DNA of 64,000 nt from Floccularia luteovirens (GCA_009739215.1 VSJF01000001.1:2542001-2606000), one strand, 5' to 3'; positions 22,225 through 33,869 are shown, counted from the first letter of the stretch. The notes: generated from the letters alone by a model not told the origin. Made by a program: numbers and translations.

Positions 22225-24657
22225 TCAAAAACCTGCGGCGTCTATGTTTTTTCGGATGCGTGTAACGGGAACCTCTGCCTCGTGAAGTTCCTGACCTCGA
22301 GTCCAGAACCATTGCTGCTCCTGCGGTCCAACCTCCTTCAAAGAACATTGAACAAACAACATTGTTGGTTCGTTCACAGGAATGTCATAGGACCGGGACT
22401 GGTAGCGTAAGATTGCTGACACTGTTTCATACCACTTGAGCCGTTGGTAGAAACAGATCCGTTCATCTTCGTCCCTGAATTTCTCCTTATTATGTACCAG
22501 ATCGACTAGAAACATACTTATAAAAGGCACACAGGGCGCGTCGATGTTGTTTTTGAGTAAATCACGGTAACCAGAGAAACCACCAGTCGGATCGTTATAA
22601 CGGAGTAATAGCTCCAAACTCGACTTCCGGGATACGACGGTCCAAGTGGATTGCAACTGTGATATAACAGTACTAGAGAGTGCGATTGTCACAGCACTCA
22701 TGGATGAGAAATTACACAGTAGCTTGCATTTCTTTAAATTACGAGAAATGGTGAGAATACGAAAATTGAATGGAAACGATCACGTACTTCGGCTACTTTG
22801 ATCCAAAATTCAATAATTTCAGCCCTTTTTGTGATTGTTCCAGCATTGAGAACACTAGATTTGACCCAGCAACACAGCTTCTCATGAGTGCCACAAAAAT
22901 TACGTAGATTCGCAACGTCAGGACCCTGTTGGGATTTTGCATATGCGAGGCACTCGGTTGAGGTTACTTTACAGTACAGTTGGTGTTCCAGAATAGTAAG
23001 TTGTTCTGCGATGTCAATTGCTTCAGTCCTTAGAAGTTCATCTTTATGTGCTTTGGTTTTTCGCGGTTTTCGTATAGATAGTGAGGAGGATCTAAGCGGC
23101 TCAGCGAATGTCTTGAAAAAGTCCAGTCAGCTTCAAATAATTGAAAACAAATGTGAGCGTACTAGCTGCTGCAGCCTATTTAAAATCTGTTTTGCTCTAA
23201 TCCGAAGGGGTTCTGCAGTGATACTTCCCAAAAATTGGGTCAGATGCTGTGCGATATCGGGTTCCTCGTCCAATAGACGGTGTTTATCCAGCCAATAATC
23301 GAAAACATCCAACACACGCCGGTGAGTGCAGCGATAATACACTGTTTGTAAGTCTTCACAAGTTATAGTAGAGCTGGTCCTGAATCTTGTGACCAGCATA
23401 TCGAAAAGTTGCGCAGCAGTTGTAAATGTGCGGAAAGTCATAAGGAAAGCCATCATATATTTTTCTTCTTCAGCAAATTCTACTCGAAGTCATTAATACC
23501 GTCAAATCAAAACAATCGAGATGGACGTACTTTTTAAGTCATGTGTGGCTTTACCAGCAGTTAAACGGTCAACCAATGCACTCAATGTTCCGAACCTAAC
23601 ATGCCCCTCATTGTCCAATTCCAGTCCAGGAAGGTCGTTGTTGACAAGTGTATTAGTGCGTGTATGTGGTACACTGTCTACTCTCCGAAGCCGGTCACTT
23701 CTTCTATGGTATTTTTGCCGCTCATATTGATCTTCTCGTATGGACCCTAGTTCTTCAGAAACGGGCAACGTTTTTGAGGTGTTCTCGAGCTCCATTAATT
23801 TTGAGGACCGATGTGATGTGGGCGTGACATCTGGTATCACTGTACGCCCGATAGGCGTATTGCTCTTACAGAAATAAAGTTCCAGCTGATCTGTTGGCGG
23901 TGGAGGGGATTTAGAAGATGTCTGGGGAGGTGACGCAGATGGGGGAGAGGGAAATGAAGAGGGGAGTGAGGGTGGGGTGTTAGGCGAAAAGCCTGTCGAA
24001 TTGGTAATAAATTCGGGGTGTATTGCGTTACCCTGACGAACACTCCTAGATTTAGGGTCCACGGAATTTATTTGGTTGGATAGCGGCTAAGTTATGTAGC
24101 ATTGTGAGTGTCCTAGTTACTGAATTAATACAGGCACTCACAGTCCATTCTACATCGCGGAAACATGCAGAAAGACATTGGGATGACATGCCGAACAGTT
24201 GGTACAAATGAGCATGAGATTCAATGCCAAAAAATTCGTCATCAAATGCTCCATGGATGTACACTCGCATATCCTCTTGAACGTCACGTAGCTTCTTAGC
24301 CATCGCCTGCGATAGGCGACTTACAAATGCTTGGGGTATCCATCCAACATCTCCACCGCTTCCTCGCATTGCAGCCCACCATCCGGTACGTTCTTGTTTG
24401 AAGACATCTAAGATCTCATTCTTGCGGAAGGAAAGCTGATGGGGATCGTTGGAATCGAAGTCGTGGAGACATAGAACTGAAAATCTAGACTTTCCATCCG
24501 AACGAGTGCTCTGTGCAGCAGATACGGTTCTGTTTATGGTTGAGGATGACGATGAAGAGGAAGAGTCGGTAAGAGATGTAGCCGCCCTTGATGTATCAGG
24601 AGAAGAATCTGCGCGGTGATGGACTGAATGGTGGCTTGGGTAAGAACGAGATTTCAT
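22225..24657 (-). CDS. CDC25: Ras guanine nucleotide exchange factor (SH3, RasGEF_N, RasGEF)
   Basis: Activator of Ras, exchanging GDP for GTP at the plasma membrane. From the start at 24657 there is a Ser-rich leader, then an SH3 domain (FSVLCLHDFDSNDPHQLSF to WWAAMRGSGGDVGWIP). A Pro/Ser linker follows (PPSLPSSFPSPPSASPP). The RasGEF N-terminal module begins GTLSALVDRLTAG and continues MMAFLMTFRTFTTAAQLFD. The catalytic RasGEF domain begins with IDIAEQLTILEHQLYCKV, carries FWIKVAEKCKLLCNFSS after an intron, and LLRYNDPTGGFSGYRDLL, then PCVPFISMFLVDLVH. Domain order matches yeast Cdc25 and fungal Ste6/Cdc25 proteins, although the N-terminal part is short, for a total of about 750 residues. 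Five GT-AG introns were placed. It probably works with the same Ras/cAMP pathway served by heterotrimeric G proteins, but no linkage is implied by position. Confidence 0.93.
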
Positions 24658-25243
24658 TGCATGGACCTTAGCACTGATTACAGCTCTGGGTAGATGTGAG
24701 ACGAGGAGCAGGGTAAGGGGAGGGGTGTGCAGGAGATGACAGCTTCACATCAATAAGATATCATAAGTGAAAAGTCAATTGACGCCATCCCTATTTCGTC
24801 GCTTAAACCCATTACCATTAAAATGATCAGCCAGGCCGTAAAAGATTTTTGAGATAAGACAAGACATTCTTGGTGATAGATGGCACTGATGTCGGCATAA
24901 CAACCATGACATGTACAGCATCTCATAATGATGATTTCTGGAAGAAAAAAGTGCTACATATAAAGACTAATGTGGTTGGTGATTTGAACTAGACATCCCC
25001 AAATTGCAAGTAATTCTTGCCAGATGGAAAATTACAGAACATGAAGATGGTTACCTATATAAAAACATTTAGCGTGCTGTTACCTGGCTATTACATATTT
25101 TGATGCTGTGTTCTAGCAGCGTTCGAAACATCAGAGCACTTGCTTGTATGTATTTACTAGGGCCTGATACCCTCACCATGACCAAACAATGTACCATCTC
25201 ATGGGTGCACAGCCGCCGATACTAATTTGATCATTAGTATATC
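24658..25243. other. Divergent intergenic region between CDC25 and IST1
   Basis: About 590 bp, AT-rich, between two divergent start codons, so it should hold both promoters. No open frame, repeat or RNA gene is evident. Confidence 0.4.
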
Positions 25244-26509
25244 ATGTCTCTTTGGAATGCTGCAAAAGCAAAGGAAAGCTTATACTTAATGTGTCTAACT
25301 GGATGTTGCTGATAATGATGTACCATATGTAGGTTCAACTAAGGTGCTTACCTATTTCAATATGTACCATATCTCTTGAATACAAGATTTGAATCCAGGC
25401 TGTCCGTTCAGCGATTACGGACCCTCCAACAAAAAAAAGAGGCTCAGGCAAAGGCATCACGTCGAGATATCGCTAGCCTCTTAGAAAAGGGAAAGCTTGA
25501 GACAGCCAGAATCAAAGTAGAGACCAGTTAGTGTTTGTTCACTTCTTGGCTTTACAGTGCATTACATGCTATTGATATACAGTTATAAATGAAGATATTC
25601 ATGTGGAATTATTAGAGCTCTTAGAATTGTACTGTGAACTTTTGCTTGCACGGTTCGGTTTGGTTGACCAAAAGTGGGTTTGGGTTGAAAACAGCCAATG
25701 TATCAACTGACACCCATGTACAGCACACGAGAACCCGATCCAGGTTCGATAACAACTATCGCTTCTTAGATTATTCATTTGACAACCATGAAAGGAATCA
25801 AGGAGGGCGTCTGCAGTATTATTCATGCTGCGCCGCGAACTGAATTGAAAGGTTTATACTTCATCTCGCCCGCTCCCACCATATCTGAATGTGACCTTCA
25901 GAACTACATATCTTGCGTGAAATCCTAATGCACAAGTATGGACGTGAGTTCTCACTGGCGGTGATGGAGAACCGCGATAATTGTGTGAGCGAACGTGTGA
26001 GTCATCCCAGATCCTATGACCGCAGATGAATCTCAACAACTCCATCTCTATGATGTATACGACGCTCTACCAGGTCTCTAAAAAGCTAACAACAGACATG
26101 CCATCATCTGACCTTGTGGATGCATATCTAAAAGAAATTGCAAAAGCGTACGGAGTAAATTGGTCACCCCCTCGATCAAATGAAGACTCTGTTAATGATA
26201 ATGTTGACGAGGTTAAGGTTAGTCGGAACAACGCCACATGTGCCTATTATTCATTGACCCTCATGAATTCAGAATCCGGCGATTGACATAAACCCGGCGC
26301 TTGTCCCATCCACTTCACCGCCTACTGATTCTGTAGCGGATTCAAAATCAGGTCCTTTGATCGCCACATGTGAGAAGGAGCCTGATAAAGTCGAAGACAA
26401 ATCAAATACCACCGGTTCTTCCGAGGGAGACGGAAAGACATCGGGGCAGGACAACGAGGATGGGTTCGATGCACTCGCAAAGCGGTTTGCTGCTCTGAAG
26501 AAACATTAA
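25244..26509 (+). CDS. IST1: IST1-family ESCRT-III regulator
   Basis: Modulator of the Vps4 ATPase and ESCRT-III on endosomes. The Ist1 core is clear after splicing: MSLWNAAKAK, VQLRLSVQRLRTLQQKKEAQ, ASRRDIASLLEKGKLETARI, NEDIHVELLELLELYCELLL, GVCSIIHAAPRTELK, REILMHKYGREFSLAVMEN and SSDLVDAYLKEIAKAYGVNW. The C-terminus (DALAKRFAALKKH) follows an acidic, Ser-rich linker and resembles the MIM region that binds Vps4. Exon 2 is only 11 nt (25333-25343, VQLR). The intron before it ends with a normal TAG but has no usable GT donor: the conserved text is met by a GA donor at 25274 (WNAAKAK-VQLR), or nearly met by a GC donor at 25268 (WNAAK-VQLR). At least six further introns are ordinary GT-AG. The last exon runs to TAA at 26509. 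Confidence 0.93.
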
Positions 26510-28194
26510 AACTCTAATTATAACAATAAATATATGATGTACTCGATATATCAACACCAATGAGAAGAGGATGCTTCGTCGCCGTCGGTTTTAAAGCCGA
26601 AAGGTGTATCCCATGATCGAAATCAAAACGGTACGGTCAAAAACTGCTCCTTGGTGTTTTGACCTAATGCAAACTTTATATGAAACAATAACAGTGTCAT
26701 ACCCGCCTCAATCTTCACCGCCAGTTCAGTAATACGGAAACTATATCTAAGAATATATCTCTGAGGTTCGGATCTCTAGTCTCGGAGTCTTTTCAGAATT
26801 CATCCTAATTATAAAGTGTTTCAATTTGCGATATCGAGTGCTACGGCGGTGATTGGTTTGTCGTGCCAATCCGATTGCATTAAAATACCAAGTGCCCAGG
26901 TGCATCTCTGTGACTTGATGCAGCTCTCATTTTGAGACGTAACTTCTTCTCCACGTATACAAGTCAAACGTGGTGGGCAACCAGAGAAGACATATTCAGT
27001 GCTGTGAAATTTTCTGTAAACGTTGAAAGGGTTTTCAAACAAGTAGAATCTCGCCCTGCAAATCTCATTCTCCGTATGGAGTACTTGGTAGAAGTTCTCA
27101 GTCATCCATGCTTAGATCTCAAGATAATTAAGTGCCCTACAAGCTTTCTAGATGTTATTCGCGCTAACTACGCGTGTAAATGGAGATTCCACATTCGACG
27201 TAAAACGCTCAAAGGAGCGGAGATAAAACAATTATTTGATCTGGATTCTATCAACACATTTCCGTTGGAGCCAACCCTCTAATTACAAAGGGCAGCGGGC
27301 ACAAGAATGCATGAATGGCCAGCTTCAACAGAACCAAACTTCGCTCGATAGATCTCATCACCGAACGCCCTACCATGGTCGGACTTCTGAAACTAGTAAG
27401 ATTTAGTACGAAAGGATATAATGAATCCTTAGCATAGTTTGATTCAGGCAACGGAGAACGTCATAAATACCGCCTTTTATCTGGATGTGTCTACCTTCCA
27501 AATCGTAGAAAACATCACAATGGACACTACCATTCAATAGCATATTTAGTGCTTGGTTGTGCCTTGATATTTTTTTTTCATGCATAGCAATGTTAACTCC
27601 TTGAAAATATCATGCGGACATCCCAGATATTGAACACCACATGGATATAACTTCTAACAAGAGTTTTGTGTTCAGCCCATTTACATTTTATTGCCAAGCA
27701 AAGTTGCGCTCAAGAAGTCCTTGGCAGACATACAGGTATTTTCATAGCGGACGAAGTTATGTACCAGCCCATGTACATGTGCACAATTAATATCAGTAAT
27801 ATCACATTCGATCGTGGTCACCAGGTCAGAACAAACGCGATCAAAGCACGATAAGTATTACGACCTTGTTGGAAACAGAGAAATATCGGATACTTTGTTA
27901 GTGACTCTTCCGAAGAACCTAACATGATTCTGGGGATTGATTGGACACGTTGTTGACTTATGGCCCACGGAACCCATGTCAATGGCCATTGGGTCAAGCA
28001 CGTGTTGATATAAGCACAACTACTATTGGCTGCGATTGGCTGATAGACACCTGCGGATATTCAGCGAAATCCGCCGGACAATGATTTTTTCCTCGACTTG
28101 TCAACCATGAGTATTTCTACCACTACTCAAAAATGCTGCGCCTCAGCAAAGTACTTAACCAACTGCGTTCGTACCAATCTCAAGCCTTGTAATC
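26510..28194. other. 1.7-kb intergenic region, no gene seen
   Basis: Between IST1 and the first methyltransferase. Open frames on both strands near 26820-27280 show no domain, no consistent splice structure and no resemblance to neighbours; I treat them as chance or decayed sequence. The last 200 bp hold two ATTGGCTG (CCAAT-box-like) copies around 28025-28041 and the inverted repeat listed next. Confidence 0.4.
28053..28074. promoter_or_regulatory. GCGGAT...ATCCGC inverted repeat upstream of methyltransferase 1
   Basis: GCGGAT and its exact reverse complement ATCCGC flank 10 bases, about 120 bp upstream of the ATG. Inverted CGG triplets of this kind are typical sites for Zn2Cys6 binuclear-cluster regulators (established for the family; inferred here). 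A similar element precedes methyltransferase 2. Confidence 0.45.
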
Positions 28195-29628
28195 ATGCAG
28201 TCCTACACATATGATCCTGATCTCCCTGATGATAGTGACTCTGAATCTCTCGTATCCCTGCCATTATTCAGTCCTGATGGAAGTATCGCGAGCTCACAGA
28301 CATCTTACGATGTCGACGCCTCAATGCGATCCAGTTCTCCTGCACCCTCCTTGATGTCTATAGGAAGCTCAATGCTACAGCAAGTATACAAGCAAGAATT
28401 CGGCCGCGGTCTCAACAACTATTCTGAAGTCTATCGTCTCCCTGCAGATGACGAGGAACTAAGTCGTATGGGTGGGCAAAGGCCCCTATGTATCCTTATA
28501 TTTTACTAAACCTTATCCAGACAAGCAACACGCAATGATTGAGGAAATGTGTGGCAAATATCCACCCCCATTAATGGAAGTCATGGCGGATAATATTCCG
28601 GGAGAAGTCAAGGCATGTCTGGATCTAGGATGTGGTAGCGGAAACTGGTAAGCTACAGTTTCTAGTTAATCCGTTGTCCGATATTCATGTAAAAGAACTG
28701 ATGTTGACGTTGAAGGATAATGGACTATCGCCCGTGATTTCCCTAACTGCAGCGCAGTTGCTATCGACCTTGTTCCAATGCAGTCCATGTACGCTCCAAC
28801 TTAACACACTTTTGACTTCAGCTTTTTCTCATTGCAAATAGATCGAGACCCCCTAATCTCAGGCGAGAATTTTAATCCTTATGTCTTTGAAACTAATCCC
28901 TGAACAACTAACGTCTATAGAAGCGAAGTAGACGATATAAACCTTGGACTCGAACATTACTTTGGAGACTTTAATGTTGTACACGCTCGTCTCATAGCGT
29001 CAGGGGTATGTGGCCACCGACCGAAAAGAATTATCTATGCTGATTCAAAGCTTAAATCATAGATCAAAGATTACAATCGCCTGATTGATCAAATAAGCAG
29101 AGTCCTCCGCCCAGGTGGTCTGATTGATGTAAAAGAGAACGATTTTCACGCTTATGACAAATACCATCGCCGTATCGAGCTCGACACTTACCATCTTGGT
29201 CCTCCCTGGTGGGCTCGCTGGTTAACCTTCTTGGGAGCAGCCGTCAAGAATTCAGGAGGAGAGCCGGACGCAGCAAATCATTTATATGAATGGATTGCAA
29301 CCCATCCCGCTTTCGAAGATGTCGTTTATAGAGAGTTCTGGTTACCTGTTATTCCTTCCCCTGAAGACACAGAATTCCAACATCGGATCAGTAAAACACT
29401 TCAAGACGTCATATTTGTATGCCCGCCTTTCTGATCCGGTGTTTGATTATTATAATAACAAAGATGTAGATATTTCTTAGGTCGGGCAGACCGCTACTGC
29501 TAGGAAACGGGTGTCCTGAGCAGGTTGTGGATGAACTCGAATATGGAGTTGTTGAAGAGTTACGACAGGGACAGATACCTCAGTACACCAGATTGCAATG
29601 TGTGTATGCAAGGAAGAGGCAACAATGA
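28195..29628 (+). CDS. SAM-dependent methyltransferase, tandem copy 1 (frame break)
   Basis: Class I methyltransferase of the fungal LaeA/UMTA-like type, substrate unknown. A Ser-rich, disordered N-terminus is followed by the block YKQEFGRGLNNYSEVYRLPA shared by all three copies. SAM-binding motif I is CLDLGCGSGNW; later motifs are DFPNCSAVAIDLVP, EVDDINLGLEHYFGDFNVVH, LRPGGLIDVKENDFHAY and RPLLLGNGCPEQVVDEL. A 21-nt exon (28842-28862, PPNLR region) is followed by a GC donor (CAG|GCGAGA) where copies 2 and 3 have GT. At 28726-28729 the frame breaks: copies 2 and 3 read (I)LDVARDFP or IIDVAIDFP, while here one extra base (GAC-TATC-GCC) brings in a stop before DFPNC. No alternative AG acceptor repairs it. 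The copy is therefore either inactive or mis-sequenced at that point; the rest of the gene is intact. Confidence 0.75.
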
Positions 29629-30426
29629 CATTGAAGGATGACTTGATCAGCCCTTGTACTCCGCAAAAACAGTTTTAGTGTTCATCGCAAGACCATCTCG
29701 TGCAACAATACTGGTGCACGAAAAGCACGAGCGGATGCCGTGAGAACTAGAACACGGGAAATCAGACATTTACATGGGGATGAAAATTACATACGACCCA
29801 AACCTTATCAATACTACTTCGCCCCTTACTCAAGCCTTCTCAAGGCCCATTCCGAGGATTTTTTTATGTTAGAATGTAATATCATACATAATGCGGTCAA
29901 TTTAATCAATATACGTACGCAACATCTGTATATGGATGTATTCCATTTCCATCCCGACATCATTCCCGTATACTGCAAGGTCGATTTATGTACTCGGCTG
30001 ATGTTTATTTTCGTGATACCTGAACGGGGGTAAATGATTTTGTTATCTAAGCGGTGGCAAGCGGTGGGAAGACGAACTACGAAGTCGGGCCATATTATTC
30101 AACTGTTCTCGACTATTCGCAGTTACTCGGTCACCGAATATCGTTTTCAGAACTGGGAGATAATAATTTGATTGCATATGTGCAAATGCAATATCTCGTG
30201 TTGAACATACCAGGTCCGCAGCAAAATTGTACATGTGTACACTAGCATCAACAGCTGTGACATGCCGAAAGGTCCTGCACATGAGGCAACTGGCGGATGT
30301 TTCGGGATGTCGCTATATCCGCCGAGTGCAGAGCTTGTGACGCCCCATCGTGAGTATCATTGTGTATGTTTTCTAGTTTCTGATCAAATCTGGAGAAATT
30401 CATAGCTGGGACTTATTTATACATGA
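29629..30426. other. Intergenic region between methyltransferases 1 and 2
   Basis: Contains no supported gene. A plus-strand frame at 29740-30033 has no recognisable content. The distal end carries the inverted repeat 30292-30323 in the promoter of copy 2. Confidence 0.45.
30292..30323. promoter_or_regulatory. GGCGGAT...ATCCGCC inverted repeat upstream of methyltransferase 2
   Basis: Seven-base arms separated by 18 bases, about 104 bp upstream of the ATG. Arms match those before copy 1, spacing differs. No counterpart was found upstream of copy 3. Confidence 0.45.
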
Positions 30427-31931
30427 ATGTCCCAAATCTTCCAACCATTGAAGATAACGTTGAACATGTCATCGTCCTTTCTCGACCACGACAACTCTGA
30501 CGACGACTCTGATGGAGAAGGCTCTGATACCTCATCACGTACTTCTTGGTCTAGTCTAGTCCCAAGCGTTGTTGCGAGTTCCCAGACCTCATACACCGCG
30601 GGTTCTTCTACACGGTCTTTTTCGCCTACATCCTCAGTTCAATCCATGACCAGCTCTCTTAGCACACAAATCTATAAGCAGGAGTTTGGTCGCAACTTGA
30701 ATAACTTCTCCGATGTGTACAGACTTCCTGCAGATGATGATGAGTTCGAACGCTTAAGTGAGCCACTATCTTTCTCTTTACTTCTCTGAATGAATTTTGA
30801 TTTTGATTTGTCATTTGCAGACGTGCAACACATGATGTTTGTGGAAGCTTTAGGAAGATATTCGCCCCCAATGGAGGAGGCAATGGCAATAACGGAGCCC
30901 GGTGAAAGGAAAGCATGCTTGGATCTTGGTTGCGGGAGCGGCATTTGGTGAATTCTTATCTTGATAGACAGTGTACGGGAGTTAATTTCCAAGCTATTAG
31001 GATATTGGACGTTGCTCGCGACTTCCCGCACTGCGATGCAGTTGGCGTAGACCTCGTGCCCACCTATTTCACGTATGTGTTTTAATAATCACTTTAGCCG
31101 CGACTTTTCACTATGCTGCAGGGATATGCCACCTAACTGCAGGTGAGATAGGGAAAAAAGGCCGTTCAGAGCGCACACCAGAATATTCAGCTCTTTCCTT
31201 TTTCTACAGGTGCGAAATTGACGATATAAATCTTGGGCTGGAGCACTTTTATGGTGATTTCGATGTGGTTCATACACGTTTAATATCTGCAGGGGTATGT
31301 CCCCTTTATCTCAAGGGCTTGACCCTACAAGCGGGGATGCTTTTGATGTTGATTTACTATCCCAACTCAGATAAGGGACTACAATCGCTTAATTGACCAA
31401 ATTGGGAAAGTTTTACGGCCGAGAGGTCTCATTGATGTCACAGAATTTGACTTCCACTCATACGACGAAAACTATCGACGTATTGAACTGGATACTAATG
31501 TCATAGGACCGCCATGGTGGCCTCGATGGCTGGCATTCGCATCTTCAGCTATTAGTGGCCTTGGGGGGGATGTCGATGCTGCAACCTACCTGCATGATTG
31601 GGTCTTGAACAATCCTGATTTTGAGCAGGTTGTTTACAGGGAATTCTGGCTTCCCGCCTCTGCATGGAAAAAAAATGATGAAGTTGCTTTGAGAATTGGA
31701 AGTAGTATGGGTGATATAATCTGTGTATGTAACACTCTACCTCCAATCTAACGTAACTAAAGCAAAATACAGGAATTTGTAAAATCCGGGCGTCCCTTGC
31801 TGCTTGGAGCAGGAGTTCCAGAAGACTTAGTTGACAAGCTCGAACGGGAGGCTACATTGGAAATCCGAGAAGCACGGGTACCACTCTATGAACGAATGCA
31901 ATACGTTTATGCGAGGAAAAAACAGCCTTAA
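30427..31931 (+). CDS. SAM-dependent methyltransferase, tandem copy 2
   Basis: Paralogue of its neighbours with an uninterrupted spliced frame. The Ser/Asp-rich N-terminus could start at ATG 30427 or 30466; the shared block YKQEFGRNLNNFSDVYRLPA follows. SAM motif I is CLDLGCGSGIW, then ILDVARDFPHCDAVGVDLVP, EIDDINLGLEHFYGDFDVVH, LRPRGLIDVTEFDFHSYDE and GPPWWPRWLAF. A final exon after a GT-AG intron gives EFVKSGRPLLLGAGVPEDLV and ends RKKQP. Exon layout matches copies 1 and 3, including a 21-nt exon at 31122-31142 (DMPPNCR region). Members of this group modify fungal secondary metabolites or act as LaeA-like regulators, but nothing here shows which. No biosynthetic core enzyme lies nearby. Confidence 0.85.
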
Positions 31932-32467
31932 ATTGCTTCTATTCGGCATGTGTTCATATCTGTCATCAATCTAACGTAACTAATACGTGACAAATAGGTG
32001 GTTATATTCATTTCCAGGAACCCTATCCTTGCAGCTCTTGCTTCTGATTGCAGCATACATCTAGTTACTACATATTGCTGCTATTATCAGATAATTCTTC
32101 CATTGCGCTGATTGATGACATAGTTGTCCAGTTGCATCGTAATTTATTGCATGCATGGTCACACTTTCTTATTCCGTCATCTTATGAAGGTGCAACTGTG
32201 GGAGTGTGGGTGATTCATTTCCTTCTGCAGCTAGGGTCTGAGACCCTCTGCGATGCCTTCGATTTTCACCACGAGACTCCACTATTTTACCCAACAATTT
32301 GCTATTTAATAGACCTATGGATTAGACTTCAATACAATAAACACTGTGTTCTGGTCAATTTGCCGTAGGAAATCTGACTCTTTTGTTATTCCTTAACTGG
32401 GTGATTTATTTGTTATTATAATAGAGAAGAAATTTTTGGTCCCTTTTGATTGAATCATTTCACACAC
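31932..32467. other. Intergenic region between methyltransferases 2 and 3
   Basis: About 540 bp, AT-rich. A plus-strand open frame (32048-32368) shows no motif and is not called. The GCGGAT inverted repeat found before copies 1 and 2 is absent here. Confidence 0.45.
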
Positions 32468-33869
32468 ATGAACGAAGACGAATGTATGGAACATTCTACT
32501 CGCTCATTTCCTCCACCAAGTCCAACCTTGGAAAGTTGTGATTACAGTTCCTTTACTGGAGAAACAGTTTCCATGAGGTCTGCGTCGCCAGCGCTTTCTG
32601 TAAGATCAGTAACGAGTTCATTGCGTGCTCAGACATTCAAATATGAGTATGGCCGGGGACTAAATAATTATTCTGAGGTCTACCGGCTTCCTGCGGATGA
32701 TGAAGAGCTCGAGCGCCTTGGTTAGTCGGTTTATGCACAAATTGAACTTTTGCTCGCCATATTAAATGACTTTCTTAGCCAAGCAGCATCGTTTATTTAT
32801 TGAATGTGCGGGTAGAAAGTATGTCCCTCCAATGGAAGAGGTTATGATGGAAGATAGCACAGGTGAAAGGAAGGCATGCCTTGATTTGGGTTGTGGGAGT
32901 GGATGCTGGTATGAATAAATTGGGTTTCTTCCACAAATGCTGCTCATTAAGTGGCAGGATCATTGATGTTGCTATTGACTTTCCCCACTGTGCTGCAGTA
33001 GGTGTGGACCTTATCCCTATACGCTACATGTATGTTTAGGCTATGCGTTACTGTTGAAACGTCGATAGTTTGTTTATCAGTGTTAAAACAGGTCTCTACC
33101 CCAAAATCTTAGGTATAGGATGCAGTCTCCAGTTAGTTTAACGCATGCTTATTTGAGGGCATAGGAGCGAGGTTGACGATATCAACCTCAAATTAGAGCA
33201 TTTCTACGGAGAATTCAATGTTGTGCATGCAAGACTAATTTCATCCGGTGTTTGTGCGTTTTCATTCAGCATGCTACCAGACTGACGATAGTCCTATCTT
33301 CAAAGATTAAGGATTATGCGGGATTGGTTGACCAAATAAGCATGATATTGCGTCCTGGAGGGCTTATAGACCTTGGAGAATTTGACTTCCACATATACGA
33401 TCACAATCATCGGCGAGTCGAAGTCAGTACCGATGAACCTGGTCCACCCTGGTTGCCGCGGTGGTATGCACTTTTGGGTTCAGGAGTGTCACTATGCGGA
33501 GGGTCTCCTGATGCTGCCTCGTTCATGTTTAATTGGGTTTCAAATCACCCAGCTTTCGAAGGAACTGTCGCCACAGATTATTGGTTGCCCGTGTCGCCTT
33601 TTCTCCAGGGGGACTGGTACCATGAACGAATAGGCAAAGGCATGATGGACGACATCAGAGTGAGTGGAATTTCGAAAGTCGCAGTAACTTCCAGTCAAAT
33701 ATTATCATTGCAGGAGTTTATCAAGTCTTGTCGTCCACTTCTTCTCGGTACGGGTTTGCCTGAAAATTTCATCAATATACTGGAACAAGAGGCTAGGAAC
33801 GAACTTGACCTGAACCAATTCCCTTATTACATCCGCTTTCAAACTGTCTATGCCCGAAAACGTTTATAG
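32468..33869 (+). CDS. SAM-dependent methyltransferase, tandem copy 3
   Basis: Third member of the array, intact as spliced. From ATG 32468 the N-terminus is shorter and less acidic, then YEYGRGLNNYSEVYRLPADD as in the other copies. SAM motif I reads CLDLGCGSGCW, followed by IIDVAIDFPHCAAVGVDLIP, EVDDINLKLEHFYGEFNVVH, LRPGGLIDLGEFDFHIYDH and GPPWLPRWYALLGSG. The 21-nt exon is 33092-33112 (SLPQNLR region) and is flanked by normal GT-AG introns. The C-terminal exon ends YARKRL. Sequence divergence among the three copies is clear throughout, so the duplications are not recent. Confidence 0.85.

Noticed and set aside
26821..27282. Overlapping open frames on both strands downstream of IST1
   Set aside because: The plus-strand frame starts at TTG, neither shows a family motif, and no exon chain can be built around them.
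30043..30245. Open frames on both strands upstream of methyltransferase 2
   Set aside because: Short, without motifs, and located in the presumed promoter.
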